DNA of 64,000 bases, taken from assembly GCF_007997035.1 (NCBI RefSeq), contig NZ_VOSS01000003.1:84211-148210 (forward strand), in the 5' to 3' direction. The position numbers and the translations under genes are program-made. The notes below the pieces were generated by a model. It saw only the letters and a list, made by a program, of their open reading frames with translations, did no database searches and was not told the DNA's origin. Below are positions 43,533 through 52,859 of the stretch, piece by piece; position 1 is the first letter of the stretch; each line of letters opens with the position of its first letter. The DNA comes from Ralstonia sp. TCR112 (GTDB taxonomy: Bacteria; Pseudomonadota; Gammaproteobacteria; Burkholderiales; Burkholderiaceae).

Positions 43533-44426
43533 TCAGGCCGGTTGAACGATCAGGCTGCCGCTGCGGCCGGCAACTTCGCCCCACGTAACGGGCTGCACGG
43601 GCAGGGTACTGCGATCGAGCGTTGCGTAGTAATCGCCCATCGACCCAAGCCGATGGCCCTGTGCACGCCAGCCTCGCAGCAACTCGCGGAAGATCGGGGC
43701 GAGTTTCTGCCCTTCAAGTTCCGCATGCAAGGTGAATACCTGGTCGCGGTCGGACTCGGTCATCTTCAAAATGTGCCGGGCGACGTTGTCGAGGGTGATG
43801 TTTTCTACGCCGATCAGTTCGTCCAGCGTGGGCAGCGTGGTCGGCAATTGCACGTGATTCAGCGCCTTGCCGTCAACGCTCGGGATGTATGGATGCGTGC
43901 CCCGGCCGTCCGAAGCGTAGGCCATGCCCCAATTGTCGATCTGGCGGAAGGCGTGGTCGTTCATCTGCCAGCCGGCAGCGCCGTGTGTCACGGGGGGCTT
44001 GCCGAATACCTGGATGAAACGCGCGTGGGCGGCGGTCATTTGGCGGGCGGTCCAGCCGGCATCGCGCTGGCGCACGTTGTCTTGCCACAGCACGTGGTCC
44101 CACGTGTGGATGCCGGTCTCGAAACCTGCCTCGGCAATGGCTCGCATTTCGGCAGCGGCTTTGCGGCCGATGTCGGGGCCGGGCAGCAGCACGCCGTACA
44201 TCAGCGTGCGAAGGCCGTAATGCTCGACGACTGACGTGCGGGAAACCTTTTTCAGAAAACCGGGGCGGAAGGCCCGGCGCAGCGCCCAGCCGGTGTGGTC
44301 CGGGCCGAGGCTGAAGAGGAAGGTCGCGCCCGCCTCGTGCTCGCGCAACATGCGCGCGAGGTTGGGCACGCCTTCGCGGGTGCCGCGCAGGGTGTCGACG
44401 TCGATCTTGAGAACGATGAGAGCCAT
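43533..44426 (-). CDS. arnD: 4-deoxy-4-formamido-L-arabinose-phosphoundecaprenol deformylase (ArnD)
   Basis: ArnD removes the formyl group after transfer of L-Ara4FN to undecaprenyl phosphate, which drives the pathway forward. It is a polysaccharide-deacetylase-fold (NodB) enzyme: LKIDVDTLRGTREGVPNLAR at the N-terminus with the catalytic Asp, GFETGIHTWDHVLWQD with metal-binding His, and TFLFSLGPDHTGWALRR. It has 297 residues. It starts 22 bp after the arnA decarboxylase gene. Confidence 0.94.
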   Translation of the reverse strand: MALIVLKIDVDTLRGTREGVPNLARMLREHEAGATFLFSLGPDHTGWALRRAFRPGFLKKVSRTSVVEHYGLRTLMYGVLLPGPDIGRKAAAEMRAIAEAGFETGIHTWDHVLWQDNVRQRDAGWTARQMTAAHARFIQVFGKPPVTHGAAGWQMNDHAFRQIDNWGMAYASDGRGTHPYIPSVDGKALNHVQLPTTLPTLDELIGVENITLDNVARHILKMTESDRDQVFTLHAELEGQKLAPIFRELLRGWRAQGHRLGSMGDYYATLDRSTLPVQPVTWGEVAGRSGSLIVQPA

Positions 44427-44448
44427 GAACCTGCGCGGGGTGTTGCCT

Positions 44449-45507
44449 TTACTTGTTGCCGTTGCCGTCTTCGACCAGGCTGCGCGCTTCAGCCACGTGC
44501 GTGCGATACGCTTCGAAGATGTTCGCCAGCGCGTCCTTCATCACCGTGGTCGGCTTCCAGCCGAGGTCTTCCATGGTGTTGGCGATCTTCGGCACGCGGT
44601 TCTGCACGTCCTGGTAGCCGGTGCCGTAGTAGGCGCCGGAAGTCGTTTCCACCAGCTGGACCTGCTTGGCCGTGTCCTTGTACTCGTCGATCTGGGCGGC
44701 CTGTTCCAACATCATGTTGGCCAGTTCACGCACCGAGTAGTTGTTCGACGGGTTGCCGATGTTGTAGATCTTGCCCGAGGCGACGCCGTCCTTGTTGGCG
44801 ATGATGCGCACCAGCGCGTCGATGCCGTCGTCGATATACGTGAACGCGCGTTTCTGGCTGCCGCCGTCGACGAGCTTGATGTTCTCGCCGCGCACGATGT
44901 GGCCGAGGAATTGCGTCACCACGCGCGACGAACCTTCCTTCGGGGTGTAGATCGAGTCGAGGCCCGGGCCGATCCAGTTGAACGGACGGAACAGCGTGAA
45001 GTTCAGGCCTTCCATGCCGTAACCCCAGATCACGCGGTCCATCAGCTGCTTGGAGCAGGCGTAAATCCAGCGCGGCTTGTTGATCGGGCCGTAGATCAGC
45101 GGCGAGGCTTCCGGGTCAAATTCCGAATCGCTGCACATGCCGTAGACCTCGGAGGTCGACGGGAAGACGAGGTGCTTGCCGTACTTGGCAGCCGAGCGAA
45201 CGATCGGCAGGTTGGCTTCAAAGTCCAGCTCGAACACGCGCAGCGGGTCTTTGACGTAGGTCGACGGCGTGGCGATGGCCACCAGCGGCAGGATCACGTC
45301 GCACTTCTTCACGTGATATTCGACCCACTCCTTGTTGATGGTGATGTCACCCTCGAAGAAATGCATGCGGGGGTGGTTGACCAGGTCGCCCAGACGCTCG
45401 GTCTGCATGTCCATGCCGTAGACCTCCCAGTCGGTGGTCTCCAGGATGCGCTTGGACAGGTGGTGGCCGATGAAGCCGTTGACGCCGAGGATCAGTACTT
45501 TTTTCAT
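44449..45507 (-). CDS. arnA: UDP-glucuronate oxidative decarboxylase (ArnA C-terminal half as a separate gene)
   Basis: This NAD-dependent SDR enzyme converts UDP-glucuronic acid to UDP-4-keto-pentose. The Rossmann motif is GVNGFIGHHL. The catalytic region has PSTSEVYGMC and YACSKQLMDRVIWGYG (YxxxK), plus FTLFRPFNWIGPGLD. In E. coli this is residues ~315-660 of bifunctional ArnA. Here it is a separate 352-residue protein, 16 bp after the formyltransferase gene. The start MKKVLILGVNG is unambiguous. Confidence 0.92.
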   Translation of the reverse strand: MKKVLILGVNGFIGHHLSKRILETTDWEVYGMDMQTERLGDLVNHPRMHFFEGDITINKEWVEYHVKKCDVILPLVAIATPSTYVKDPLRVFELDFEANLPIVRSAAKYGKHLVFPSTSEVYGMCSDSEFDPEASPLIYGPINKPRWIYACSKQLMDRVIWGYGMEGLNFTLFRPFNWIGPGLDSIYTPKEGSSRVVTQFLGHIVRGENIKLVDGGSQKRAFTYIDDGIDALVRIIANKDGVASGKIYNIGNPSNNYSVRELANMMLEQAAQIDEYKDTAKQVQLVETTSGAYYGTGYQDVQNRVPKIANTMEDLGWKPTTVMKDALANIFEAYRTHVAEARSLVEDGNGNK

Positions 45508-45523
45508 GAAGGCAAACTCAAGA

Positions 45524-46465
45524 TCAGGAGAGGGCGAGCTGGCTGGCGAGCTGCTGCGCGGTCACGACGGACGTTCCGCTGGCAGCTTGGGGCTCGACGC
45601 GCCAGAGCTCGTGAATGGCGATGGCTCCCCCATCGCCGCACACGCCGAACATCGCATTATCCACGACGTGCAAGCCCGGCGGCAAATTCGTAAAGTTTTG
45701 ATGCGCCAGACGGGCTCGCGCGACAACGTAGCGTTCACTGCCGGCGTCCGTGAAGGCACCCGGGTAGGGCGGTGCCACAGCACGGATCAGGTTATAGACC
45801 TGCTGCGCGGGTTTGGACCAGTCGATGCGGCCGTCTTCGGGCTTGCGGCCGCCGAAATAGCTGCCGTTGGCGAGCACGTTCGGGTGCTGCGGGATTTGCC
45901 CGGCAATCATCGCGGGAAGCGCACGCCACAGGGTTTGCTCCGCCGCAACAGTGGCCTTTTCGAACACTTCGTGGGAGGTGTCGTCCGGCAGGATCGGCAC
46001 GATGGTCTGGTCGACGATGTAACCGGCATCCGGCTTTTCGACCATTTCGTGCAGGGTGGCGCCGGTTTCGGTCTCGCCGTGCAGGACCGCCCAGTTGATG
46101 GGCACGCGGCCGCGGTACTTGGGCAGCAGCGAACCGTGCATGTTGAACGCGCCAAATTTGGCGAGGCTCAACAGGCGCATCGGGATCATGTGCCGGTAAT
46201 AGAACGAAAAGATGAAGTCCGGCGCAATGGCGGCGATGCGCGCTTGCAGGTCTTCGCCGTTTGCGTTGTCCGGCGTGATGAAAGGGATACCTAATTCCTG
46301 TGCCGTGGCGCGCACGCTGCCGAACCAGATATTTTCCGCAGCGTTGTCCTCGTGCGTGACGACGAGTTCGACCTGGATGCCGCGCGCGGCCAGCACGCGC
46401 AGGCAACGCACGCCGACGTTGTGATACGCGAAAACGACGGCGCGCCGTTTGGTGGCAGAACTCAT
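45524..46465 (-). CDS. UDP-L-Ara4N formyltransferase (ArnA N-terminal half as a separate gene)
   Basis: This formyltransferase adds a formyl group from 10-formyl-THF to UDP-L-Ara4N. Catalytic Asn and His are in FNMHGSLLPKYRGRVPINWA and the Asp is in EKPDAGYIVDQ, matching ArnA Asn102, His104 and Asp140. It has 313 residues. ATG 46465 overlaps the arnC stop by 4 bp (ATGA), so it is coupled to arnC. The split of ArnA into two adjacent genes keeps both activities. Confidence 0.92.
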   Translation of the reverse strand: MSSATKRRAVVFAYHNVGVRCLRVLAARGIQVELVVTHEDNAAENIWFGSVRATAQELGIPFITPDNANGEDLQARIAAIAPDFIFSFYYRHMIPMRLLSLAKFGAFNMHGSLLPKYRGRVPINWAVLHGETETGATLHEMVEKPDAGYIVDQTIVPILPDDTSHEVFEKATVAAEQTLWRALPAMIAGQIPQHPNVLANGSYFGGRKPEDGRIDWSKPAQQVYNLIRAVAPPYPGAFTDAGSERYVVARARLAHQNFTNLPPGLHVVDNAMFGVCGDGGAIAIHELWRVEPQAASGTSVVTAQQLASQLALS

Positions 46466-47457
46466 GCAACACCTCGCTGCGTGCCCGTCTTCAGATCGGC
46501 GGCGCCGGCTTCATGCAGGTGCGATGTTTCCTCGAGCACGCCCTGCACCAGATAGCGCGGGCGCTCGCGCACCTGTTGATAGATGCGGCCGATGTATTCG
46601 CCGAGCAAGCCGATACCAAACAGCAGTACGCCCATCAGGAAGAACGTGATGGCGAACAGCGTGAACACGCCCTGGACTTCCGCGCCCAGGACGAAGCGGC
46701 GTATCACCAGCAGAATGAACAGGACCGCCGAGGCGAACGACAGCAGCATCCCGATCGCCGAAAACCATTGCAGCGGCACCACCGAGAAGCCCGTCACCAG
46801 GTCGAAATTGAGGCGCACAAGCTTGTACAGCGAGTACTTCGACTCGCCCGCGAAGCGCTCTTCGTGGTCGACTTCGATTTCGGTGGGGTTCTTGCTGAAG
46901 GTGTAGGCCAGCGCCGGGATGAAGGTGTTGACTTCGCGGCAGCGGTTGATGGTGTCGACGATGGTCCGGCTGTAGGCGCGCAGCATGCAGCCCTGGTCGG
47001 TCATCTTGATGTGCGTGATGCGCTCGCGAAGCGAGTTCATTGCGCGCGACGCGGTGCGGCGGAACCAGCTGTCCTGGCGCACGCGGCGGATGGTGCCGAC
47101 GTAGTCGTAGCCTTCGTCGAGCTTTTCGACCAGGCGGCCGATTTCTTCCGGCGGGTTCTGCAAGTCGGCATCGAGCGTGACGACGCGTTCGCCGCGCGCA
47201 TGTTCGAAACCGGCCAGGATGGCCATGTGCTGGCCGTAGTTGCCGTTGAACAGGACGACGCGCGTGCTGTCCGGGCGCGCGCGGAACTGCTCGGCCAGCA
47301 TGGCGGCGGAGCGGTCGCGGCTGCCGTCGTTGACGAACACGACTTCGTACGAAATGCCGAGTGCGTCGAGTGCGGGATACAAACGCGCAAACAGCGCGGC
47401 GAGCCCGTCTTCTTCGTTGTAAACAGGAATGACGACCGAGAGAGCGGGTGTCTTCAT
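46462..47457 (-). CDS. arnC: Undecaprenyl-phosphate 4-deoxy-4-formamido-L-arabinose transferase (ArnC)
   Basis: ArnC is a GT2 glycosyltransferase that loads the sugar on undecaprenyl phosphate at the inner membrane. It has the GT-A domain SVVIPVYNEEDGLAALFARL and the DxD-type VTLDADLQNPPEEIGRLVEK, followed by two C-terminal helices (~230-290). Start ATG 47457 (MKTPALSVVIP) gives 331 residues. Its stop overlaps the next gene. Confidence 0.93.
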   Translation of the reverse strand: MKTPALSVVIPVYNEEDGLAALFARLYPALDALGISYEVVFVNDGSRDRSAAMLAEQFRARPDSTRVVLFNGNYGQHMAILAGFEHARGERVVTLDADLQNPPEEIGRLVEKLDEGYDYVGTIRRVRQDSWFRRTASRAMNSLRERITHIKMTDQGCMLRAYSRTIVDTINRCREVNTFIPALAYTFSKNPTEIEVDHEERFAGESKYSLYKLVRLNFDLVTGFSVVPLQWFSAIGMLLSFASAVLFILLVIRRFVLGAEVQGVFTLFAITFFLMGVLLFGIGLLGEYIGRIYQQVRERPRYLVQGVLEETSHLHEAGAADLKTGTQRGVA

Positions 47458-47464
47458 TATTGGA

Positions 47465-48625
47465 TTATTGGTACTGGGCGCAAAGTTGGCGGACCGCGCT
47501 GACCACGCGATCCACATCGGAATCTTCCATGCCGGCAAACATCGGCAGCGTCACGATGGCACGGCCGATGCGCTCGGCCACCGGGAACATGCCCGGCTTC
47601 CAGCCGAGTTCGCGATAGAGCTTGAACAGGTGAATGGGCGGGTAGTGCACGCCCGCGCCGATGCCCAGCGTCTTCAGGCCGGCCATGAACCCGGCGCGAT
47701 CGACCTTCAAACGATCCAGCGGCAGCACGATCTGGAACATGTGCCAGTTCGTATTCGTAAAGTTCTCCACCGGCAGTTCGACGCCGAACGACTCGATGTC
47801 GGCGGCGCGCATGCCGGCAAAGTAGCGGCGGGCCAGCGCAGCGCGGCGTGCAGTGACGGCCTCCAGCTGAGCGAATTGCCCCAGGCCGATCGCCGCATTC
47901 ACGTCGGTCAGGTTGAACTTGCCGCCCACCAGATCGACTTCCATGCCGTCAAAGCCGGTGCGCACGACGCCCTGCAGGCGATACTTTTCGGCCAGCACGG
48001 CTTCTTCGGGCGTGTTGAGCACCAGCGCGCCGCCTTCGATGGTCGTGATGTTCTTGTTGGCCTGGAAACTGAAGCTGACCAGGTCTCCGATCTCACCGAT
48101 GCGCTTGTCGCCCCAGCGCGAACCAATGGCCTGTGCGGCGTCTTCCACCACGCGCAGTTTGTGGCGGCGGGCGATGTCGTACAGACGGTCCATATCGACG
48201 GGCAGCCCCGACAGATAGACCGGAATGATCGCCTTGGTGCGCGGCGTGATGGCGGCCTCGACCTTGTCCAGGTCGATGTTGCGCGTCACGGGGTCGATGT
48301 CGACGAAAACAGGCTTGGCGCCGACCGTCAGCACCACGTTGGAGGTGGCGACCCACGAGATCGGCGTCGTAATGACTTCGTCGCCGGGGCCGATACCCGC
48401 GATGCGCAGCGCGACTTCCATCGTGGCCGTGCCGTTGGCGAATGTGCGGACGATACGGCCGCCGAAGTATTCCGACAGCGCGGCTTCGAATGCGGCGACC
48501 TTGGGCCCCGAGGTGATCCAGCCCGAGCGCAGCACCTCGGCCACGGCAGCGATGGTCGCTTCGTCAATGGTCGGACGCACGAAGGGCAGGAAGGGAAGCT
48601 CGGCAGTGGCGGTGGTTTGCGTCAT
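47465..48625 (-). CDS. arnB: UDP-4-amino-4-deoxy-L-arabinose aminotransferase (ArnB)
   Basis: This is a PLP enzyme of the DegT/DnrJ/EryC1 family. The Schiff-base lysine is K191 in SFSFQANKNITTIEGGA, and the conserved EDAAQAIGSRW lies upstream. It transfers an amino group from glutamate to UDP-4-keto-arabinose. It has 386 residues from ATG 48625 (MTQTTATAEL). The gap to arnC is 7 bp. Confidence 0.93.
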   Translation of the reverse strand: MTQTTATAELPFLPFVRPTIDEATIAAVAEVLRSGWITSGPKVAAFEAALSEYFGGRIVRTFANGTATMEVALRIAGIGPGDEVITTPISWVATSNVVLTVGAKPVFVDIDPVTRNIDLDKVEAAITPRTKAIIPVYLSGLPVDMDRLYDIARRHKLRVVEDAAQAIGSRWGDKRIGEIGDLVSFSFQANKNITTIEGGALVLNTPEEAVLAEKYRLQGVVRTGFDGMEVDLVGGKFNLTDVNAAIGLGQFAQLEAVTARRAALARRYFAGMRAADIESFGVELPVENFTNTNWHMFQIVLPLDRLKVDRAGFMAGLKTLGIGAGVHYPPIHLFKLYRELGWKPGMFPVAERIGRAIVTLPMFAGMEDSDVDRVVSAVRQLCAQYQ

Positions 48626-48665
48626 GACTTGAATGAGGTTGGAGGCTGGGTGTGGGCGGATCGGC

Positions 48666-49037
48666 TCACGAACGAGCCAGCACAAGGACGCCGACGAGAA
48701 TGATCGCGATGCCGATCAGGCGCTGCACCGTCAGCACTTCGCCAAACAGATACCACGCCAGGAAGGCGTTGACCACGTAGCCCAGCGACAGCATCGGATA
48801 CGCGATGGTCACATCCACGCGCGACAGCCCGAGAATCCACACCACCACCGAGATGACGTAGCACGACAGACCGCCAATGATGGGCCACTGCGTTGCAAGC
48901 TTGATGCCGATCGGCAGGATGTTGTCGGCCGAAAACGCGAAGCGGCCGATGTTGTTGACGCCTGCCTTGAGCAGCAGCTGGGCGCAGGCATTGAGCATGA
49001 CGCCCGTCAGGATCAGCCCGAAAGTGACCAGATTCAT
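48666..49037 (-). CDS. Small EamA/SMR-type membrane protein, ArnE/ArnF-like flippase subunit
   Basis: The 123 residues have four predicted helices and resemble the ArnE/ArnF pair that flips undecaprenyl-phosphate-Ara4N (LILTGVMLNACAQLLLKAGV at the start, YPMLSLGYVVNAFLAWYLFG in the third helix). Only one such gene is present here, whereas E. coli has two. A homodimer or a partner elsewhere is possible. It lies between arnT and arnB on the same strand. Confidence 0.8.
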   Translation of the reverse strand: MNLVTFGLILTGVMLNACAQLLLKAGVNNIGRFAFSADNILPIGIKLATQWPIIGGLSCYVISVVVWILGLSRVDVTIAYPMLSLGYVVNAFLAWYLFGEVLTVQRLIGIAIILVGVLVLARS

Positions 49038-49163
49038 GTGTTCTTTTGATGGTTTGCAGACTGCGGCGGTTTCCCCGTATGAACGTTCTCAATCCCGCCG
49101 CCGGGGCGCATGTTACGACAATTCCGCTTGCGCGCCCCTTTCGAGAATCCGTGGCGGTAAAAC

Positions 49164-50834
49164 CTAGTTGCGCCGGACGATCACGCGGCGGGCATCGCGG
49201 GCGATCACGATCATCGGTACGCCTTGGGCCGTCAGTCGATCATAGGTCCCCGGCCCCATCATGGCGACGGCCTGGCCGCCGGCTTTCCAACTCGCCACGA
49301 ACGCTTCGGTGGTCGGCACCCACTTGGACGGCTCCTGCTCCACGCCGAAAGCCAATTCGTCGGGTTCCTGCACCATGATGGTGGGCCTGCCGAGGTAAAA
49401 CGGCATTGTATGGTCCAGACGCTCCACCGCATAGAACGGCACGTCGGGCTTGAGCCACGGCCGGACGGCAGGCACGAGATCGATACCCGACATCGAGCGC
49501 CCGAAGGCTTCGTGGCCGAGCATCGCAGCTGTAAACGTCAGGAACCACGCGCACGCGAACGCGACCACGCTCTCGAAGCGCCGGCCCGCCAAGCGAATGG
49601 CGAGCCACGTGAACGCAGCTCCCGCCGCAAATGCCACGGCTAGGAATACCGCAAAGCGGGAAAACACTGCATTCGGGTACATGCCGGACGACATCGTCGC
49701 CACGTAACCGCTGGCTGCGAGGCCGACCAGCGCAAGCGCCAGGAAGGCCTTGAGTTGCCAGCGCCACGCGCGCTCGCTGGTTTGCTCCAGTACCAGGGAC
49801 GCCAGAATCGCGAGCGCTGGAATGATCGGGAAGATGTAACCCGGCAGCTTCGAGTCGGAAATGCTGAAAAACGCGAAGATCAGAACGGCCCACAGGCCGA
49901 GCACCAGCGTGGGGCGGAAGCCGTTGCTGGCGGTTTCGGCACGCGCCATGGTCAGCCGTGCGGCGCCGGGCAATTGCGCTAGCCAAGGCAGGAAACCGGC
50001 CACCAACAGCGGCACGAAATACCAGAGCGGGGCATTGCGGTTGTGCACGGTCGACGTGAAGCGCTGGAAATGCTCGTGCACGAAGAAGAACCAAGCGAAT
50101 TCCGGGTTGCGCAAGGAGATCAACACGAACCACGGCGCGCCCACGGCAAAGAAGATGATCAGCCCCGTCACGAGATGCAGGCGCTTCCAGAGCGCCCAGT
50201 CGCGCGCGACCAACGTGTAGACCACCAGCACAAAGCCGGGTAGCACCACGCCGATCAGGCCCTTGCTCAATACCGCCAGGGCCATCGACGCCCAGCAGGC
50301 CCACATCCAGCCGCGCTGCTGCGCGCGCGTCGCATCCGGATGTTGCGCCAGCAACAGCGCGCCCAGCGCCATCGTCATGCAGCCGGCCACCCCCATGTCG
50401 AGCGAGTTGAAGTGCGAGCCGACGTTCCACAGAGGCGCACTCACCAGCACCAGGCCGCTGATGACGGCCGTCCGCCTGCCCCACCAGCGCGCCGCCGCCA
50501 GCATCGTGAAAACAATGCCGACGATGCCTGAAAGCGCGGTGAACAGTCGCGCCTGCCAGTCGCCAATGCCGAACAGCGTATAGGCGAGCGCGGTGCCCCA
50601 CATCTGCAGCGGCGGCTTTTCGAAGTACTTCAGGGCGTTGTAACGGATGGTCACCCAGTCGCCGGAGACGAACATCTCGCGCGCAATTTCGGCGTAGCGG
50701 CCTTCGTCGGTGGGGATCAGGTGCCGGTAGCCCAGCGTACCGAGCCAGACGGCCAGGAACGCAGCAGCCAGCAGCCAAAGAGAAGCGTTGCGCCAGGGGA
50801 GGGTGGGCGCTTGGGCGGTGCGGTCGATCGGCAT
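49164..50834 (-). CDS. arnT: Lipid A 4-amino-4-deoxy-L-arabinosyltransferase (ArnT)
   Basis: ArnT moves Ara4N from undecaprenyl phosphate to lipid A phosphates in the periplasmic leaflet. It is a GT-C fold enzyme with about a dozen helices and the first periplasmic loop TDEGRYAEIAREMFVSGDWV, followed by KYFEKPPLQMWG (the EKPP region). It has 556 residues from ATG 50834. A GTG at 50846 overlaps the upstream stop and is an alternative start. Removing lipid A negative charge gives resistance to polymyxins and cationic peptides, which is known for this pathway. Confidence 0.92.
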   Translation of the reverse strand: MPIDRTAQAPTLPWRNASLWLLAAAFLAVWLGTLGYRHLIPTDEGRYAEIAREMFVSGDWVTIRYNALKYFEKPPLQMWGTALAYTLFGIGDWQARLFTALSGIVGIVFTMLAAARWWGRRTAVISGLVLVSAPLWNVGSHFNSLDMGVAGCMTMALGALLLAQHPDATRAQQRGWMWACWASMALAVLSKGLIGVVLPGFVLVVYTLVARDWALWKRLHLVTGLIIFFAVGAPWFVLISLRNPEFAWFFFVHEHFQRFTSTVHNRNAPLWYFVPLLVAGFLPWLAQLPGAARLTMARAETASNGFRPTLVLGLWAVLIFAFFSISDSKLPGYIFPIIPALAILASLVLEQTSERAWRWQLKAFLALALVGLAASGYVATMSSGMYPNAVFSRFAVFLAVAFAAGAAFTWLAIRLAGRRFESVVAFACAWFLTFTAAMLGHEAFGRSMSGIDLVPAVRPWLKPDVPFYAVERLDHTMPFYLGRPTIMVQEPDELAFGVEQEPSKWVPTTEAFVASWKAGGQAVAMMGPGTYDRLTAQGVPMIVIARDARRVIVRRN

Positions 50835-50838
50835 GCGG

Positions 50839-51219
50839 TCAGGCACGCTCGATCAGCAGGGCGGCGGCCACCTTGCGGCCTTCCAGCATCAGAATGTTGT
50901 ATGTGCGGCCGGCGGCCTGCAGGTCCATGGCGTCCACGCCGATGCGCTTCTCGGTGAGCGGCACCGTCAGCCTCGGGTGCGGGAAGCGCAGCTTGTTGCC
51001 TGTCCCGAAGATCACCACTTCGGCACCGAGTTCGAGCAGGCGGGAGAAATGTTCGGGCGTCAGGTCTTCAAAGCGCGCAAGGTCCCACGGCACCACCGCG
51101 CCCTCTGGCATTACCAGCACGGAGTGCTCGTAGCGCACCTTGTTGATTTCGATATAGCCGTCGCCATAGCCGGTGACGGTATTGAGGATGGTCGATGAAT
51201 CGGATGAATGGAGCTTCAA
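50839..51219 (-). CDS. Mth938/AAMDC-domain protein (DUF498)
   Basis: The 126 residues have the Mth938/Xcc1710-like fold sequence: GYGDGYIEINKVRYEHSVLV, then LELGAEVVIFGTGNKLRFP and RTYNILMLEGRKVAAALLIE. Function is unknown in bacteria. It is the first gene of the minus-strand unit and its stop lies within 5 bp of the arnT ATG, so it is probably co-expressed with arnT. Confidence 0.85.
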   Translation of the reverse strand: MKLHSSDSSTILNTVTGYGDGYIEINKVRYEHSVLVMPEGAVVPWDLARFEDLTPEHFSRLLELGAEVVIFGTGNKLRFPHPRLTVPLTEKRIGVDAMDLQAAGRTYNILMLEGRKVAAALLIERA

Positions 51220-51516
51220 GGCGGGAATCCCATCGGGCGCGATGCCTGCGGCGCATGCGGCGGCGCGCTGGCAGAGGCGCTAGGTTTCAGACGTCCGGGC
51301 GGGTTTCGCTGCGTTGCAAAAATGCCCGCCTAAGTCTGTCATAATGGGCTAAATTATATCTTTTTCTCTCCTTCGCCCGCCGCGCCATAAGCGATGCCCG
51401 GCAAGGAATAAGCGCAGCGGTGCCTGTCGCTGTGTGGCGTTACCGTCGCCGCTGTGCTGTGCCACAGAATGCCCGTAGTTCAAGCCCGTTCAACGTCGCC
51501 CATCGCCGCCTTGCCC
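51220..51516. other. Divergent intergenic region upstream of alaA and the DUF498-arn unit
   Basis: No gene seen. A plus-strand extended -10 (TGT-CATAAT, 51337-51345) is positioned to drive alaA. A perfect minus-strand TATAAT (51358-51353) could drive the arn side, but no good -35 accompanies it. A possible long hairpin (GGGCGG and CCGCCC-type arms) spans about 51297-51330. Confidence 0.4.
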
Positions 51517-52758
51517 GTGAAAACGATCCAGAAATCCGCCAAGCTCAACAACGTCTGCTATGACATTCGCGGCCCCGTGCTCGAAAAGGCCAAGCAGATG
51601 GAAGAAGACGGCCACAAGATCATCAAGCTGAATATCGGCAACCTCGCCCCATTCGGTTTCGATGCCCCGGAAGAGATCCAGCTGGACATGATCCGTAACC
51701 TGCCGAATTCGGCCGGCTATTCGGATTCCAAGGGCATCTTCGCGGCGCGCAAGGCGGTGATGCACTACACGCAGGAACAGGGCATCAAGAATGTCACGCT
51801 GGACGACATCTATCTGGGCAATGGCGCGTCCGAGCTGATTTCGCTCGCCACCAACGCGCTGCTCGACGCCGGCGACGAGCTGCTGCTGCCGGCTCCCGAC
51901 TATCCGCTGTGGACCGCCGTGACCAGCCTTTCGGGCGGCACGCCAGTGCACTACACCTGCGACGAGGCCAACGGCTGGATGCCCGACCTGGACGACATCC
52001 GCGCCAAGATCACGCCCAACACCAAGGGCATCGTCGTCATCAACCCGAACAACCCGACCGGTGCGCTCTATTCGGACGAACTGCTGCTCGGCATCGTCGC
52101 CATTGCGCGCGAGCACGGCCTGGTGATCTTCGCCGACGAGGTGTACGACAAGGTCTTGTTCGACGACAACAAGCACACCGCGATCGGCTCGCTGTCGGAA
52201 GACGTGCTCACCGTGACGTTCAACAGCCTGTCGAAGAGCTACCGCTCGTGCGGTTACCGCGCTGGCTGGATGGTTGTGTCCGGCGACAAGCGCCCGGCCA
52301 AGGATTACATCGAAGGCCTGAACATGCTGTCGTCGATGCGCCTGTGCGCCAACGTGCCGGGCCAATGGGCGATCCAGACCGCGCTGGGCGGCTACCAGAG
52401 CATCAAAGACCTCGTGGCGCCGGGTGGCCGCATGCGTCGCCAGCGCGACCTGGCGCACGAGCTGATCACGGCGATCCCCGGCGTGACCTGCGTGAAGCCG
52501 AAGGCTGCGCTGTACATGTTCCCGCGCCTGGACCCGGCCGTGTATCCCATCGAAGACGACCAGACCTTCATCCGCCAGCTGCTGGAAGAAGAGCGTGTTC
52601 TGCTGGTGCAGGGCACGGGCTTCAACTGGCACTCGCCAGACCACTTCCGCATCGTCTTCCTGCCGCACGAAGACGACCTCCGTGAAGCGATTGGTCGAAT
52701 TGCGCGCTTCCTGGAGCGGTACCGTCAACGTCACGGTACTGGCATCCGGGCCGCATAA
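51517..52758 (+). CDS. alaA: Alanine-type aminotransferase (AlaA-like, class I/II PLP)
   Basis: AlaA-type enzymes exchange glutamate/2-oxoglutarate with pyruvate/alanine and also use other 2-oxo acids. The N-terminal KLNNVCYDIRGPVLEKAKQM, INPNNPTGALYS and the PLP lysine K240 (NSLSKSYRSCGYRAGW) are typical. GTG 51517 is my start because homologues begin at this MKxIQKS position; ATG 51469 upstream is open too. Neither has a ribosome binding site. It gives 413 residues. It precedes hom and thrC, its common partners in Burkholderiales. Confidence 0.9.
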   Translation: MKTIQKSAKLNNVCYDIRGPVLEKAKQMEEDGHKIIKLNIGNLAPFGFDAPEEIQLDMIRNLPNSAGYSDSKGIFAARKAVMHYTQEQGIKNVTLDDIYLGNGASELISLATNALLDAGDELLLPAPDYPLWTAVTSLSGGTPVHYTCDEANGWMPDLDDIRAKITPNTKGIVVINPNNPTGALYSDELLLGIVAIAREHGLVIFADEVYDKVLFDDNKHTAIGSLSEDVLTVTFNSLSKSYRSCGYRAGWMVVSGDKRPAKDYIEGLNMLSSMRLCANVPGQWAIQTALGGYQSIKDLVAPGGRMRRQRDLAHELITAIPGVTCVKPKAALYMFPRLDPAVYPIEDDQTFIRQLLEEERVLLVQGTGFNWHSPDHFRIVFLPHEDDLREAIGRIARFLERYRQRHGTGIRAA

Positions 52759-52859
52759 GATCGGTCTTCCGCCAGATCAGTCACTTGCGGGGCAGACCGA
52801 GGCGTCTGCCCTGTGTGTTTTTTGCTTCTCCGCTTTTTCGTTTCTCTACGACACGTCTC

